A stretch of DNA of 64,000 nucleotides, from contig NZ_CP065377.1 in NCBI RefSeq assembly GCF_019967995.1, positions 372,001 through 436,000 of the forward strand, read 5' to 3'. The position numbers and the translations under genes were made by a program. The notes beneath the pieces were generated by a model. That model saw only the letters and a program-made list of their open reading frames with translations, had not been told where the DNA came from and made no database searches. Positions 56,267 to 64,000 of the stretch are shown here, in pieces (position 1 is the first letter of the stretch; each line of letters begins with the position of its first letter). This DNA comes from Faecalibacterium prausnitzii (GTDB lineage Bacteria > Bacillota > Clostridia > Oscillospirales > Ruminococcaceae).

Positions 56267-57115
56267 TTAGCGCAGGTCGGTGGTGGCGATGTTGTCCATG
56301 TCGTCAAACTCCATGTTCTCGCCGCCCATTGCCCAGATGAACGTATAATTCGAGGTGCCGACACCGCTGTGGATGCTCCACGAGGGGCTGATGACAGCAT
56401 CCTCGTTGTGCATCACGATGTGACGGGTCTGCGTCGGCTCGCCGCACATGTGGAACACCACCTGCCCCTCAGGCAGTTCAAAGTAGGTGTAGATCTCCAT
56501 CCGCCGCTCATGGGTGTGGCTGGGCATCGTGTTCCAGTTGGAACCCGGCTCCAGCGCGGTCATGCCCATGCTCAGCTGGCAGGTCTTCAGAACATCCGGG
56601 TGGATGAACTGGTTGATGGTGCGTTTGTTGCAGGTCTCGACGCTGCCCAGAGGACGATGGTTCGCATCGGCCATCTTGATGAGGCGGGTCTCGTACGAGC
56701 AGTGCGCCGGAGCGGAGACCATGTAGAACTTGGCCGGATGCTCCGGGTCGGCGGAAGCAAACGTCACTTCCTTGGTGCCCTTGGTGATGTACAGGCAGTC
56801 CTTATAGCCCAGCTTGTACTCGACACCGTCGGCCACCACGATGCCGGTGGAATCCTTGCCGATGTTGAACATGCCGATCTCGCGGCGTTCGAGGAAATAG
56901 TGGGTGCCAAAGTTGGCCCAGACATCAATGCCCTTGTCGATGGACACGGTCTCGTGCACCGGCATACAGCCCAGCGTGACCATGCGGTCCACATGGCTGT
57001 ACACGGCTACGACCTCATCGGCCTTGTACAGGCCGGTGATGAGCATCTCGTCGCGCATCTCCTCGGTGGTATAGCGCTTGAAATCCTTCTGGTTGCAGGA
57101 ATAGCGGATATCCAT
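56267..57115 (-). CDS. kduI: 5-dehydro-4-deoxy-D-glucuronate isomerase
   Basis: The 282-aa cupin isomerase converts the unsaturated uronate product of pectin lyases (5-keto-4-deoxyuronate) to 2,5-diketo-3-deoxygluconate. It begins DIRYSCNQKDFKRYTTEEMRDEM by pieces and has the zinc ligands in TMPSHTHERRMEIYTYFEL. Length matches the family. It starts 19 bp after kdgK, on the minus strand. Confidence 0.95.
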   Translation of the reverse strand: MDIRYSCNQKDFKRYTTEEMRDEMLITGLYKADEVVAVYSHVDRMVTLGCMPVHETVSIDKGIDVWANFGTHYFLERREIGMFNIGKDSTGIVVADGVEYKLGYKDCLYITKGTKEVTFASADPEHPAKFYMVSAPAHCSYETRLIKMADANHRPLGSVETCNKRTINQFIHPDVLKTCQLSMGMTALEPGSNWNTMPSHTHERRMEIYTYFELPEGQVVFHMCGEPTQTRHIVMHNEDAVISPSWSIHSGVGTSNYTFIWAMGGENMEFDDMDNIATTDLR

Positions 57116-57134
57116 ATCGGACTCCCTCCTGCGA

Positions 57135-58160
57135 TCAGCGCTGGATACGGCCGGAGCCGTCGCCGCCAGCCAGCTTCTCGACCTCGGAGACGGTCATCAT
57201 GTTGTAGTCGCCCTCGATGGAGTGCTTCAGAGCAGAAGCAGCAACTGCGAACTCAACAGCCTCCTGGGTGCTCTTGCCGGTCAGCAGAGCGTAGATCAGG
57301 CCGCCGCCGAAGGAGTCGCCGCCGCCAACGCGGTCGATGATGTGCAGGTCATACTTCTTGGAGAAGCAGTACTCGTTGGAAGCAACATCGTACAGCATTG
57401 CGCTCCAGCCGTTGTCGAATGCGCTGTGAGACTCACGCAGGGTGATGGCGACCTTCTCGAAGTGGAACTTGTCAGCCAGCTGCTTGGCAACGCTCTTGTA
57501 GCCCTCAGCGTTCAGCTTGCCGCCGTAGATGTCGGTAGCCTCAGCCTCGATGCCGAAGACGTCCTTTGCATCCTCCTCGTTGGAGATGCAGACGTCAACA
57601 TACTGGCACAGGTCGGTCATGGCAGCACGGGCCTGCTCACGGGTCCACAGTTTGCCGCGGTAGTTCAGGTCGCAGCTGATCTTCACGCCGTGTGCCTTTG
57701 CAGCCTTGCAGGCCTCGCGGCAGATCTCAACGACGTTCTCGCCCAGAGCCGGGGTGATGCCGGTGAAGTGGAACCAGTCCACGCCCTCGAAGATCTTGTC
57801 CCAGTCGAAGTCAGAGGGCTGAGCCAGCTGGATGGCGCTGTTGGCACGGTCGTAGATGCAGACGGAACCACGCTGGGAAGCGCCCTTCTCGTTGTAGTAG
57901 ATGCCGACACGGTCACCGCCGCGGGTGATCATGCTGGTATCGACGCCGTAGCGGCGCAGGCTGTTGACAGCGGCCTGGCCGATGGCATGTGCGGGCAGCT
58001 TGGTGACGAAAGCAGCGTCCAGGCCGTAGTTTGCCAGAGAGACTGCAACGTTGGCCTCGCCGCCGCCGAAGGTGAACTCCAGGCTGTTAGCCTGAACGAA
58101 ACGCTCATAGTTGAACGGCTGCAGACGGACCATCAGTTCGCCAAAAGTAACGACTTTCAT
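57135..58160 (-). CDS. kdgK: 2-dehydro-3-deoxygluconokinase
   Basis: The 341-aa PfkB-family kinase phosphorylates KDG to KDPG. It has FGELMVRLQP, FGGGEANVAVSLANYG (sugar site), and the catalytic VGGGDSFGGGL near residue 285. The start follows AAAGGAG. It lies between kdgA and kduI on one strand, which fixes its role. Confidence 0.94.
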   Translation of the reverse strand: MKVVTFGELMVRLQPFNYERFVQANSLEFTFGGGEANVAVSLANYGLDAAFVTKLPAHAIGQAAVNSLRRYGVDTSMITRGGDRVGIYYNEKGASQRGSVCIYDRANSAIQLAQPSDFDWDKIFEGVDWFHFTGITPALGENVVEICREACKAAKAHGVKISCDLNYRGKLWTREQARAAMTDLCQYVDVCISNEEDAKDVFGIEAEATDIYGGKLNAEGYKSVAKQLADKFHFEKVAITLRESHSAFDNGWSAMLYDVASNEYCFSKKYDLHIIDRVGGGDSFGGGLIYALLTGKSTQEAVEFAVAASALKHSIEGDYNMMTVSEVEKLAGGDGSGRIQR

Positions 58161-58244
58161 TGTGATATTCTCCTTTTTTGTTGGTTCTTATATCCGCCCG
58201 CCGCAGGGAAGACCGGTGCGGCGGAGCATGGCAGAAGGAAATGC

Positions 58245-59207
58245 TCAGGCCTGAACGAGATGGAAGGCGAAGCCGCCGATCTCGTCTGCGAAGTAGCAGG
58301 CGACGGTCTTGCCGTTCTTGACGTTCTTGGAGTCCAGGTCGAACTTCACGCCGCGCTGGGTCAGGTGATAGATGGCGCGGTCCACGTTGTTGCAGCCGAT
58401 GGCGATGTGGCCATTGGTGCCGCGGCCGGGCTTCTTCATGATTTCGAACTCCTTGTTGCCGACGAAGATGCTGGAGTTGCCGGGAGCGACCTTCATGTTC
58501 AGCAGACCGCCGATGAGGTTGGCGACCTTCATGGCCTCTTCCTCGTTGCCGGTGTTGATGCCGACGTGCATCAGCTTCAGACCCAGCATGGTGTCAACGG
58601 CTTCCTTGCTCTGTGCGGTGATCTTTGCCCAGTCGCCAGCCTTGATGACGTCGCTCTTGCACATCCAGGTGCCGCCGACGGCGAAGATCTGGTCGTAGCC
58701 CAGGTAATCGTTGACGTTCTTGGCGTTGACGCCGCCGGTGCACATCCAGCGGGCACCCTTCAGGGCAGCGCCGATGTTCTTCAGCATGTTCACGCCGCCG
58801 TTGGCCTCAGCCGGGAAGAACTTCAGAGCCTCGCAGCCCAGGTTCATGGCCTGCTGCATCTCGCCTGCGGAAGCGGTGCCGGGCATCATGATGCCGCCCT
58901 TGTCGATGACGTGCTTGCAGACTTCGGGGTCAAAGCCGGGAGCCACGATGAAGGAAGCACCTGCTGCCATTGCGCGGTCTGCCTGCTCGGTGGTCAGGAC
59001 AGTGCCGGCGCCCAGCAGCATTTCGGGCATCTCATCGTGGATCTTGCGGATGCACTCCTCAGCACATGCGGTGCGGAAAGTGACCTCAGCAGCGGGCAGG
59101 CCGCCCTCTGCCAGAGCCTTGCACAGGGGCAGGGCCTCGTCCACGCTGTTGAAAGCGATAACAGGGATAATGCCGATCTGATAGACCTTTTCGACAATGG
59201 GATTCAT
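58245..59207 (-). CDS. kdgA: KDPG/KHG aldolase fused to a VOC-like domain
   Basis: The 320-aa protein has a complete KDPG aldolase in residues 1-215: AEVTFRTACAEE (catalytic Glu), GAGTVLTTEQADRA, and LKFFPAEANGG with the Schiff-base Lys. It splits KDPG to pyruvate and glyceraldehyde-3-phosphate. Residues about 217-320 (LKLMHVGINTGNEEEAMK ... GHIAIGCNNVDRAIYHL ... GGFAFHLVQA) look like a VOC/glyoxalase domain, absent from typical ~210-aa aldolases. The start at 59207 follows AAAAGGAGA. Confidence 0.93.
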   Translation of the reverse strand: MNPIVEKVYQIGIIPVIAFNSVDEALPLCKALAEGGLPAAEVTFRTACAEECIRKIHDEMPEMLLGAGTVLTTEQADRAMAAGASFIVAPGFDPEVCKHVIDKGGIMMPGTASAGEMQQAMNLGCEALKFFPAEANGGVNMLKNIGAALKGARWMCTGGVNAKNVNDYLGYDQIFAVGGTWMCKSDVIKAGDWAKITAQSKEAVDTMLGLKLMHVGINTGNEEEAMKVANLIGGLLNMKVAPGNSSIFVGNKEFEIMKKPGRGTNGHIAIGCNNVDRAIYHLTQRGVKFDLDSKNVKNGKTVACYFADEIGGFAFHLVQA

Positions 59208-59293
59208 AACGCATTCTCCTTTTATTTTCACTCTGGGGGCGGGGCTTTGGCCCGTTTGGGCACACTCTGCCCCACCATACGTTCGTAATATTA

Positions 59294-59363
59294 GTATAAA
59301 CGACAGCGGGGGTTTTGGTAATGCTCAACAAGCACAATGTTTTGCATAAGAGCTTGTATACAT
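59294..59363 (-). promoter_or_regulatory. kdgA promoter and upstream GntR-type palindrome
   Basis: On the minus strand TTACCA, 17 bases, TATACT (59294-59299) forms a promoter about 90 bases before kdgA. TTGTATACAT (59354-59363, plus-strand reading) lies some 30 bases upstream of the -35 box. An imperfect palindrome TACG-N2-CGTA (59278-59287) lies after the -10 box. Confidence 0.6.
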
Positions 59364-59383
59364 TGCACAAAAATGCCGAACGC

Positions 59384-60289
59384 TCACAGCCCCAGCCGCT
59401 CAAACAGCTCGGCCACGCCGTCGTGGTCGCAGTCGTTCGTGCTCACAAGGTCGGCCAGAGCCTGGATGTGGGGCATCCCGTTGGCCATCACAGCGGCAAT
59501 GCCAGCCTTTTCCAGCATGGCGCGGTCGTTCTCGCTGTCGCCCACGGCCACGGTGGATTCGCGGGGGATGTGCAGCAGGTCGGCCAGCGCCAGCAGGGCC
59601 GTGCCCTTGTCTACACCCTGCGCCGTGAGCTCGATGTTGTCCGGTGAGCCCTGCACGACCTCGGCCCCGGCAAGGGCCCGGAAGCGGGGGAGGGCGGCCT
59701 GCGCCTGCTCCGCTGTATCGAAGAACATGCAGAACTTCTCCACCTCGTGGGCATGGCGGCTCATCCACTCGGTGAGGTCCCGCACGACCGTGAACCGGCC
59801 GTCGTTGGGCTGGCGGGCCTCGGTGGAGCCGCGCCGGGCGTTCCGGCGGGCGAACCGCTCCATGGCGACGGTGTCACGGTAGGTGCGGCCATCGCAGAAG
59901 ACGCTCATCGCGCCGGGGTATTCCATATAAAGTGCAAAGGCCTCCCGCGCCAGCTCCACCGGCATGGGCCGCGCGATGAGGGAGACCGGCTCGGTGGTGC
60001 GGTGTTCGGCAGCATTGCAGTAGCGGCTGTAGACGGCGCTCATGGGGTCGGTGCCCAGGTCCCAGACGGCGGCACCGTTGGAGGTGATGGCGTAGCGGAT
60101 GCCGGTCAGCTGGGCCACGACCGGTGGAAGATTGGACAGCGGCCGCCCGGTGGCGGGCAGGACCACGATGCCGCGGGCGACTGCCTCCGCGATGGCCTGC
60201 CGGGTGCGGGGCGTGACCTGCCCCTGATGATTCAGAAGGGTGCCGTCGAGGTCAAGGGCCACGAGGCGGGGAGAAGTGGTGTTTGACAT
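59384..60289 (-). CDS. HAD superfamily phosphatase (Cof type)
   Basis: The 301-aa protein has HAD motif I LVALDLDGTLLN, motif II ITSNGAA, a C2-type cap, and motif IV VGDSENDRAMLE. Such enzymes remove phosphate from sugar phosphates or cofactors; the substrate is unknown, but a uronate-pathway phosphate is possible from context. The start at 60289 follows AAAGGAGC; a longer frame upstream runs into a repeat. Confidence 0.92.
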   Translation of the reverse strand: MSNTTSPRLVALDLDGTLLNHQGQVTPRTRQAIAEAVARGIVVLPATGRPLSNLPPVVAQLTGIRYAITSNGAAVWDLGTDPMSAVYSRYCNAAEHRTTEPVSLIARPMPVELAREAFALYMEYPGAMSVFCDGRTYRDTVAMERFARRNARRGSTEARQPNDGRFTVVRDLTEWMSRHAHEVEKFCMFFDTAEQAQAALPRFRALAGAEVVQGSPDNIELTAQGVDKGTALLALADLLHIPRESTVAVGDSENDRAMLEKAGIAAVMANGMPHIQALADLVSTNDCDHDGVAELFERLGL

Positions 60290-60322
60290 AAAGGCTCCTT
60301 TGGTTCGCTTTTCCTTCGTACG

Positions 60323-60396
60323 ACCTCTCCGTCTCGCATCCGCCCGGCCGCTTTCCTGCAAGGAGAGGTGGCATTGCGCAGCAATGACGGAGAGGT
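60323..60396. repeat. MITE-like palindromic repeat (CCTCTCCGTC family), copy 2
   Basis: A 74-bp element starts ACCTCTCCGTC and ends with the exact inverse GACGGAGAGGT. Like copy 1 at 32,173-32,248 it continues GTCTCGC and has an inner GGAGAGG/CTTTCCT segment and an ATTGCGCAGCAAT palindrome. Confidence 0.7.
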
Positions 60397-60444
60397 TGTA
60401 TAGAGTAGAACATGATCTTTTTCATTTTAACGTAAAAATTCCAT

Positions 60445-60473
60445 TTGCGCAATACGGCGCATTATGATAAAAT
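60445..60473 (+). promoter_or_regulatory. PAP2 gene promoter
   Basis: TTGCGC (60445-60450), 17 bases, TAAAAT (60468-60473), about 35 bases before the start codon. Confidence 0.65.
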
Positions 60474-60509
60474 AGGTCGTTGCGGAATCAAAATTATAGG
60501 AGAAAATAC

Positions 60510-61154
60510 ATGAATACACGCTCGCTGCGCTCCCGCCTGAAGCCGCATCTGTGGTTTCAGGCATATTGGGTGGTGTATCTGGTCTGGTTTTTCTGGCTGG
60601 ACCTGACCATCACCGACCCGAAGTACATCATCCACAGCCCCATTGACGACTTCATCCCCTTCAATGAGTGGTTCGTTTTCCCGTATTGCAGCTGGTTTTT
60701 GCTGCTGGCGGTGGTCACAGCGCTGCTCTGGTGGAACGACACGGAAAGCTACGACAAGCTCTGCCTGATGATGTTCTCCGGCATGACCTTCTGCCTCATT
60801 CTCTATATGATACTGCCCAACGGTCTGGACATCCGCCCCACGGCGGAGGCCGTCGGCCGCGACAACATCGCGATGCAGATCATGCAGCTCCTCTGGAAGG
60901 CGGATGCCTCGGTCAATGTCTGCCCGTCCATCCACTGCCAGAGTTCCGGCTGCATGGCGCTGGCGTTCTCTCAGAGCAGGTTGGCAAAAGGCCGCCCCGG
61001 CCTGAAGGTGCTGGCCTGGGTGTGGGCTGCCCTCATCTGCGCCTCCACCGTCTTCACAAAACAGCATTCCATCCTTGATGTGGTCTGCGGTCTGGCGCTG
61101 GTGGCCGTCTGGGTGCCGATCCTTTCTGCCAAAAAGACGAAGAAAGCGGCTTGA
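60510..61154 (+). CDS. PAP2-superfamily membrane phosphatase-like protein
   Basis: The 214-aa protein has about six membrane helices and the PAP2 motifs CPSIHCQSSGCMALAF (catalytic His) and FTKQHSILDVVCGLALV (second His and Asp). It may dephosphorylate a lipid phosphate outside the membrane, or act as an inositolphosphotransferase-like enzyme. The start at 60510 follows ATAGGAGA. It seems unrelated to the uronate pathway. Confidence 0.87.
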   Translation: MNTRSLRSRLKPHLWFQAYWVVYLVWFFWLDLTITDPKYIIHSPIDDFIPFNEWFVFPYCSWFLLLAVVTALLWWNDTESYDKLCLMMFSGMTFCLILYMILPNGLDIRPTAEAVGRDNIAMQIMQLLWKADASVNVCPSIHCQSSGCMALAFSQSRLAKGRPGLKVLAWVWAALICASTVFTKQHSILDVVCGLALVAVWVPILSAKKTKKAA

Positions 61155-61187
61155 CAAGAAAAAATTGCATTTTATATCCAAATCCCC

Positions 61188-61244
61188 TTGACGCACGGTG
61201 CGCTTCGGGGGTAAAATAAAACTGGTACTTTCACTAATATATCA
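61188..61244 (+). promoter_or_regulatory. gntR promoter and operator candidate
   Basis: TTGACG (61188-61193), 18 bases, TAAAAT (61212-61217). The motif CTAATATATCA (61234-61244) lies just after the start region and is the exact inverse of the one over the uxuA -10 box. Confidence 0.65.
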
Positions 61245-61289
61245 AAGAGCGACCGGAATTGTTTTGGTGGATAGAAGGAGAACGTTACG

Positions 61290-61964
61290 ATGGCAGTACG
61301 GAGTGCACGGGAGGCTGCATACGAGACCATCCGCAGCCGTATCATTACAATGGAACTCAAGCCTGGCGATGAGCTCAATGACCATGCACTGGCGCAGGAG
61401 ATGGGCATCAGCCGCACCCCCATGCGGGAGGCACTGATCATGCTCAACATCGCTCACATGGTCACCATCAAGCCGCAGAGCGGCACCTATGTTGCCCCCA
61501 TCGACCTGACGCTCATGGAGATGGAGCAGTTTGCGCGCTATACGCTGGAAAAGGAGATCCTGAACCACATCCGCGGGCGGCTGACCGGCGAGCAGGAGCG
61601 GGCTTACCGCCTGCTCATTGAGCAGTACCGTGTGCTGGAGAGCGACTCCGGCGCCGAGAACCGCGAGACCCGGATGCTGGAACTTGACAACGCCTTCCAC
61701 CGCCGCGCGTTCGAGCTGTGCGGCATGGAAGCGCACTTCGATCACATGCTGTCCACCTTCCAGCACATCGAGCGGCTGCGCAAGTTCAGCTTGCAGACCG
61801 ACGAGAATAAATCCGTCTGCGGGGCCCATACCCGCATTCTGGAGGCCGTCCTCCACGGCAGCGAGGACGATGTCGGCCGCACCCTGCACGAGCACCTGAA
61901 CCGCTATAAGCTCTCGGTGGAACAGGCCAGAGCCATCCATCCGGATTACTTCATTGAAGGGTAA
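61290..61964 (+). CDS. GntR family regulator with FCD domain (uronate control)
   Basis: The 224-aa protein has the GntR winged helix (YETIRSRIITMELKPGDELNDHALAQEMGISRTPMREAL by pieces) and an FCD effector domain with metal-ligand style DNAFHRRAF and HTRILEAVLHGSEDDVGRTLHEHL. UxuR and ExuR belong to this group. It precedes uxuA-uxuB and shares an operator motif with uxuA, so it probably represses uronate genes until an aldonate or keturonate binds. The start follows AAGGAGA. Confidence 0.92.
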   Translation: MAVRSAREAAYETIRSRIITMELKPGDELNDHALAQEMGISRTPMREALIMLNIAHMVTIKPQSGTYVAPIDLTLMEMEQFARYTLEKEILNHIRGRLTGEQERAYRLLIEQYRVLESDSGAENRETRMLELDNAFHRRAFELCGMEAHFDHMLSTFQHIERLRKFSLQTDENKSVCGAHTRILEAVLHGSEDDVGRTLHEHLNRYKLSVEQARAIHPDYFIEG

Positions 61965-62076
61965 GCGGTGAGAGAAACTGGAAATTGCCGATATTGACAA
62001 AAAAATAGCAAGAAAATTGTGTATTTGACGGCCGCAAAAAGGGGAAAATCCTTTGTGTGGTCGTCTTTTTGTCTAA

Positions 62077-62145
62077 AGTATACAAGAAAAAACTCTGAAA
62101 AATGTCAAAACGCCAATTGCCAAGTCGAAACTGATATATTAGAAT
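62077..62145 (+). promoter_or_regulatory. uxuA control region: promoter and two operator-type motifs
   Basis: TTGCCA (62117-62122), 17 bases, TAGAAT (62140-62145) forms a promoter. TGATATATTAG (62132-62142) overlaps the -10 box and matches the gntR leader motif in inverse. AGTATACAAG (62077-62086) upstream is a GTATAC palindrome like those at uxaC, uxaB and kdgA. Confidence 0.7.
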
Positions 62146-62213
62146 ATATGCAGAGACGTGCCGCAGCGGTTGCTGCGGACGAAACAGCAAAGCAACATAA
62201 GGAGGAAACCCCT

Positions 62214-63314
62214 ATGCCTATGAAAATGGGTTGGCGTTGGTATGGTGAGGGCAACGACCCCATCACGCTGAACGACATCAAGCAGATCCCCGGCGTGACC
62301 AGCATCGTCTGGGCACTGCACGACAAGATGCCCGGCGAGATCTGGGAGGTCGATGAGATCCAGAAGGTCGCAGACCAGATCCACGCCTACGGCTTCGATA
62401 TGGACGTTGTGGAATCGGTCAACGTCCATGACGACATCAAGATCGGCCTGCCGACGCGCGACCAGTATATCGAGAACTACAAGCAGTGCATCCGCAACCT
62501 GTCCAAGTTCGGCGTCAAGGTCATCTGCTACAACTTCATGCCCATCTTTGACTGGACCCGCACCGACCTGTTCCACCCCGTCGGCGATGGTTCCACCGCT
62601 CTGTTCTATCAGAAGGACATGATCCAGAACGACTACAAGGCCATGGCCGACTATATCCTGGGCTTCACCGAGAAGTACAACATGACCTTCCCCGGCTGGG
62701 AGCCGGAGCGTATGGCCAAGCTGGACGAGCTGTTCAAGGCCTATGCCCCCGTCACCAAGGAGAAGCTGTGGGAGAATCTGAAGTATTTCCTGGAGGCTCT
62801 CATGCCCACCTGCCGCGAGTGCGACATCAAGATGGCCATCCACATGGACGATCCCCCTTGGGATATCTTCGGCCTGCCCCGCCTGCTGGTGGATGCCGAG
62901 AGCATCGACCGCTTCCTGAGCATGGTGGATGACGAGTACAACTGCCTGACCCTGTGCTCCGGCAGCCTGAACGCAAACCCCAACAACAACGTTGCTGAGA
63001 TCGTCCGCAAGCACTGCGATCGCATCGCATTCGCACACATCCGCAACATCCATCACTTCCCCAACGGCGACTTCTCCGAGGCTGCTCACCGCGATTGCTG
63101 CGGCGAGACCGGCATCATCGAGATCCTGCGCGCCTACCATGACGGCGGCTACGAGGGCTACATCCGCCCCGACCACGGCCGTCAGCTGTGGGAGGAAGGC
63201 CCCGGCAACTGCCGCCCCGGCTACGGCAAGTATGACCGTGCGCTGGGCATCCAGTATATGCTGGGCGTCTGGGATCTGCTGGACCGTCTGGATGAAGAGA
63301 AAAAGAAAGGCTGA
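62214..63314 (+). CDS. uxuA: Mannonate dehydratase
   Basis: The 366-aa TIM-barrel enzyme dehydrates mannonate to KDG. It begins KMGWRWYGEGNDPITL and has MAIHMDDPPWDIFGLPR, LCSGSLNANPNN, FAHIRNIHHF and YIRPDHGRQLW, all UxuA hallmarks with metal-binding His and Asp. The start at 62214 follows AAGGAGG; the open frame continues 65 codons upstream across the promoter. uxuB starts 8 bases after its stop. Confidence 0.96.
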   Translation: MPMKMGWRWYGEGNDPITLNDIKQIPGVTSIVWALHDKMPGEIWEVDEIQKVADQIHAYGFDMDVVESVNVHDDIKIGLPTRDQYIENYKQCIRNLSKFGVKVICYNFMPIFDWTRTDLFHPVGDGSTALFYQKDMIQNDYKAMADYILGFTEKYNMTFPGWEPERMAKLDELFKAYAPVTKEKLWENLKYFLEALMPTCRECDIKMAIHMDDPPWDIFGLPRLLVDAESIDRFLSMVDDEYNCLTLCSGSLNANPNNNVAEIVRKHCDRIAFAHIRNIHHFPNGDFSEAAHRDCCGETGIIEILRAYHDGGYEGYIRPDHGRQLWEEGPGNCRPGYGKYDRALGIQYMLGVWDLLDRLDEEKKKG

Positions 63315-63322
63315 GCATCAAA

Positions 63323-64000
63323 ATGAAGCTGTCTGATATCAAAAACGGCAATCTGTCCGCCGAGTGGGCAGAAAAAGGCTACGAGCTGCCCAAGTTCGAT
63401 GTCGAGGCCGTCAAGGCCAAGACCCATGCAGAGCCGACCTGGGTGCACTTCGGTGCAGGCAACATCTTCCGCGCCTTCCCCGCAGCCGTCCTGAACGACG
63501 CCCTGAACAGCGGCAAGTATGACCGCGGCGTCATCGTGGCCGAGAGCTTCGACTATGAGATCATCGACAAGGCTTACCGCCCCTACGATAACCTGAGCCT
63601 GCTGGTCTGCCTGAAGTCCACCGGCGAGATCGAGAAGAAGGTCGTGGCCTCCGTGACCGAGAGCCTGAAGGCAGACCCCTCCTTCACCGAGGACTGGGCA
63701 CGTCTGGTCGAGATCTTCCAGAACCCCAGCCTGCAGATGATCTCCTTCACCATCACCGAGAAGGGCTACGGCGTGGCTCCTGCGGACCTGGAGCGCGGCC
63801 TGACCCCCGTGCTGGCCATGGGCAAGGTCACCGCTCTGCTGTATGAGCGCTTCAAGGCCGGCAAGCTGCCCCTGACCGTGCAGAGCATGGACAACTGCTC
63901 TCACAACGGCGACAAGGTCAGGAATGCCGTCTTCACCTACGCTTCCAAGTGGGTCGAGCAGGGCCTGGTGCCCGCCGAGTTCCTCGCCTATGTGCAGGAC
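63323..64000 (+). CDS. uxuB: Fructuronate reductase (3' truncated by the window edge)
   Basis: The frame is open from 63323 to the right edge, 226 codons. It starts KLSDIKNGNLSAEWAEKGYELPKFD and has the nucleotide-binding VHFGAGNIFRAF and SMDNCSHNGDKV segments of the mannitol dehydrogenase family. UxuB reduces fructuronate to mannonate, the substrate of the preceding uxuA. It starts 8 bases after uxuA with an AAAGG site, so the two are co-translated. The catalytic KxxxxN-H region is beyond the window. Confidence 0.93.
   Translation, partial: MKLSDIKNGNLSAEWAEKGYELPKFDVEAVKAKTHAEPTWVHFGAGNIFRAFPAAVLNDALNSGKYDRGVIVAESFDYEIIDKAYRPYDNLSLLVCLKSTGEIEKKVVASVTESLKADPSFTEDWARLVEIFQNPSLQMISFTITEKGYGVAPADLERGLTPVLAMGKVTALLYERFKAGKLPLTVQSMDNCSHNGDKVRNAVFTYASKWVEQGLVPAEFLAYVQD

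Overview
The window is one 64 kb stretch of a GC-rich, low-intergenic Firmicutes chromosome. The dcw order, AsnA, the T-box before cysS, the HrcA/CIRCE box before clpB and a full hexuronate (pectin sugar) pathway suggest a gut Oscillospiraceae/Ruminococcaceae bacterium, most like Faecalibacterium. This assignment is inference from gene content; no database was searched. Both edges cut genes: rimO on the left and uxuB on the right.

Layout. 1-15,300 is housekeeping: rimO-pgsA, a self-regulated TetR/membrane-protein pair, asnA, a GNAT enzyme, T-box-controlled cysS, a secreted protein, a J-domain/DUF5685/zinc-ribbon cluster, a GH2 glycosidase, a flavodoxin-like protein and rsmD. 15,388-27,717 is a rearranged division and cell-wall cluster: rsmH, ftsL-like, ftsI/spoVD-like, murF, a mraY-like gene, ftsW, murG, ftsQ/divIB and murE, with no murD, murC, ftsA or ftsZ. 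27,771-34,637 (minus strand) holds a heterodimeric ABC exporter with its MarR regulator, a GDPD and a GH1 6-phospho-beta-glucosidase. 34,977-42,507 holds purC, clpB, a CorC-type transporter, LysR, trmO and two small phage-like regulators.

42,902-47,178 is the accessory part. Two tRNA-Val genes (CAC and GAC) enclose a large serine recombinase, two different small membrane proteins inside duplicated flanks, and a nucleoside-phosphorylase-like gene. Two displaced copies of the tRNA-Val(GAC) 3' end lie inside it, with a 31-nt exact repeat and a repeated hairpin. I read it as stacked small cassettes at a tRNA hotspot, and it is the best candidate for something undescribed.

47,452-64,000 is a uronate catabolism island. 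uxaC, uxaB and uxaA take galacturonate to KDG; uxaC, uxuB and uxuA take glucuronate to KDG; kduI and kduD take unsaturated uronate from pectin lyases to KDG; kdgK and kdgA (fused to a VOC-like domain) split KDG to pyruvate and glyceraldehyde-3-phosphate. A GntR/FCD regulator sits beside uxuA. Palindromes of the TTGTATACAA type lie at uxaC, uxaB, kdgA and uxuA, and a TGATATATTAG motif is shared by gntR and uxuA.

Other notable points: the mraY-like protein lacks several canonical catalytic residues, the GH2 enzyme has Gly where the acid/base Glu is expected, and TetR operators are repeated at both of its likely targets.
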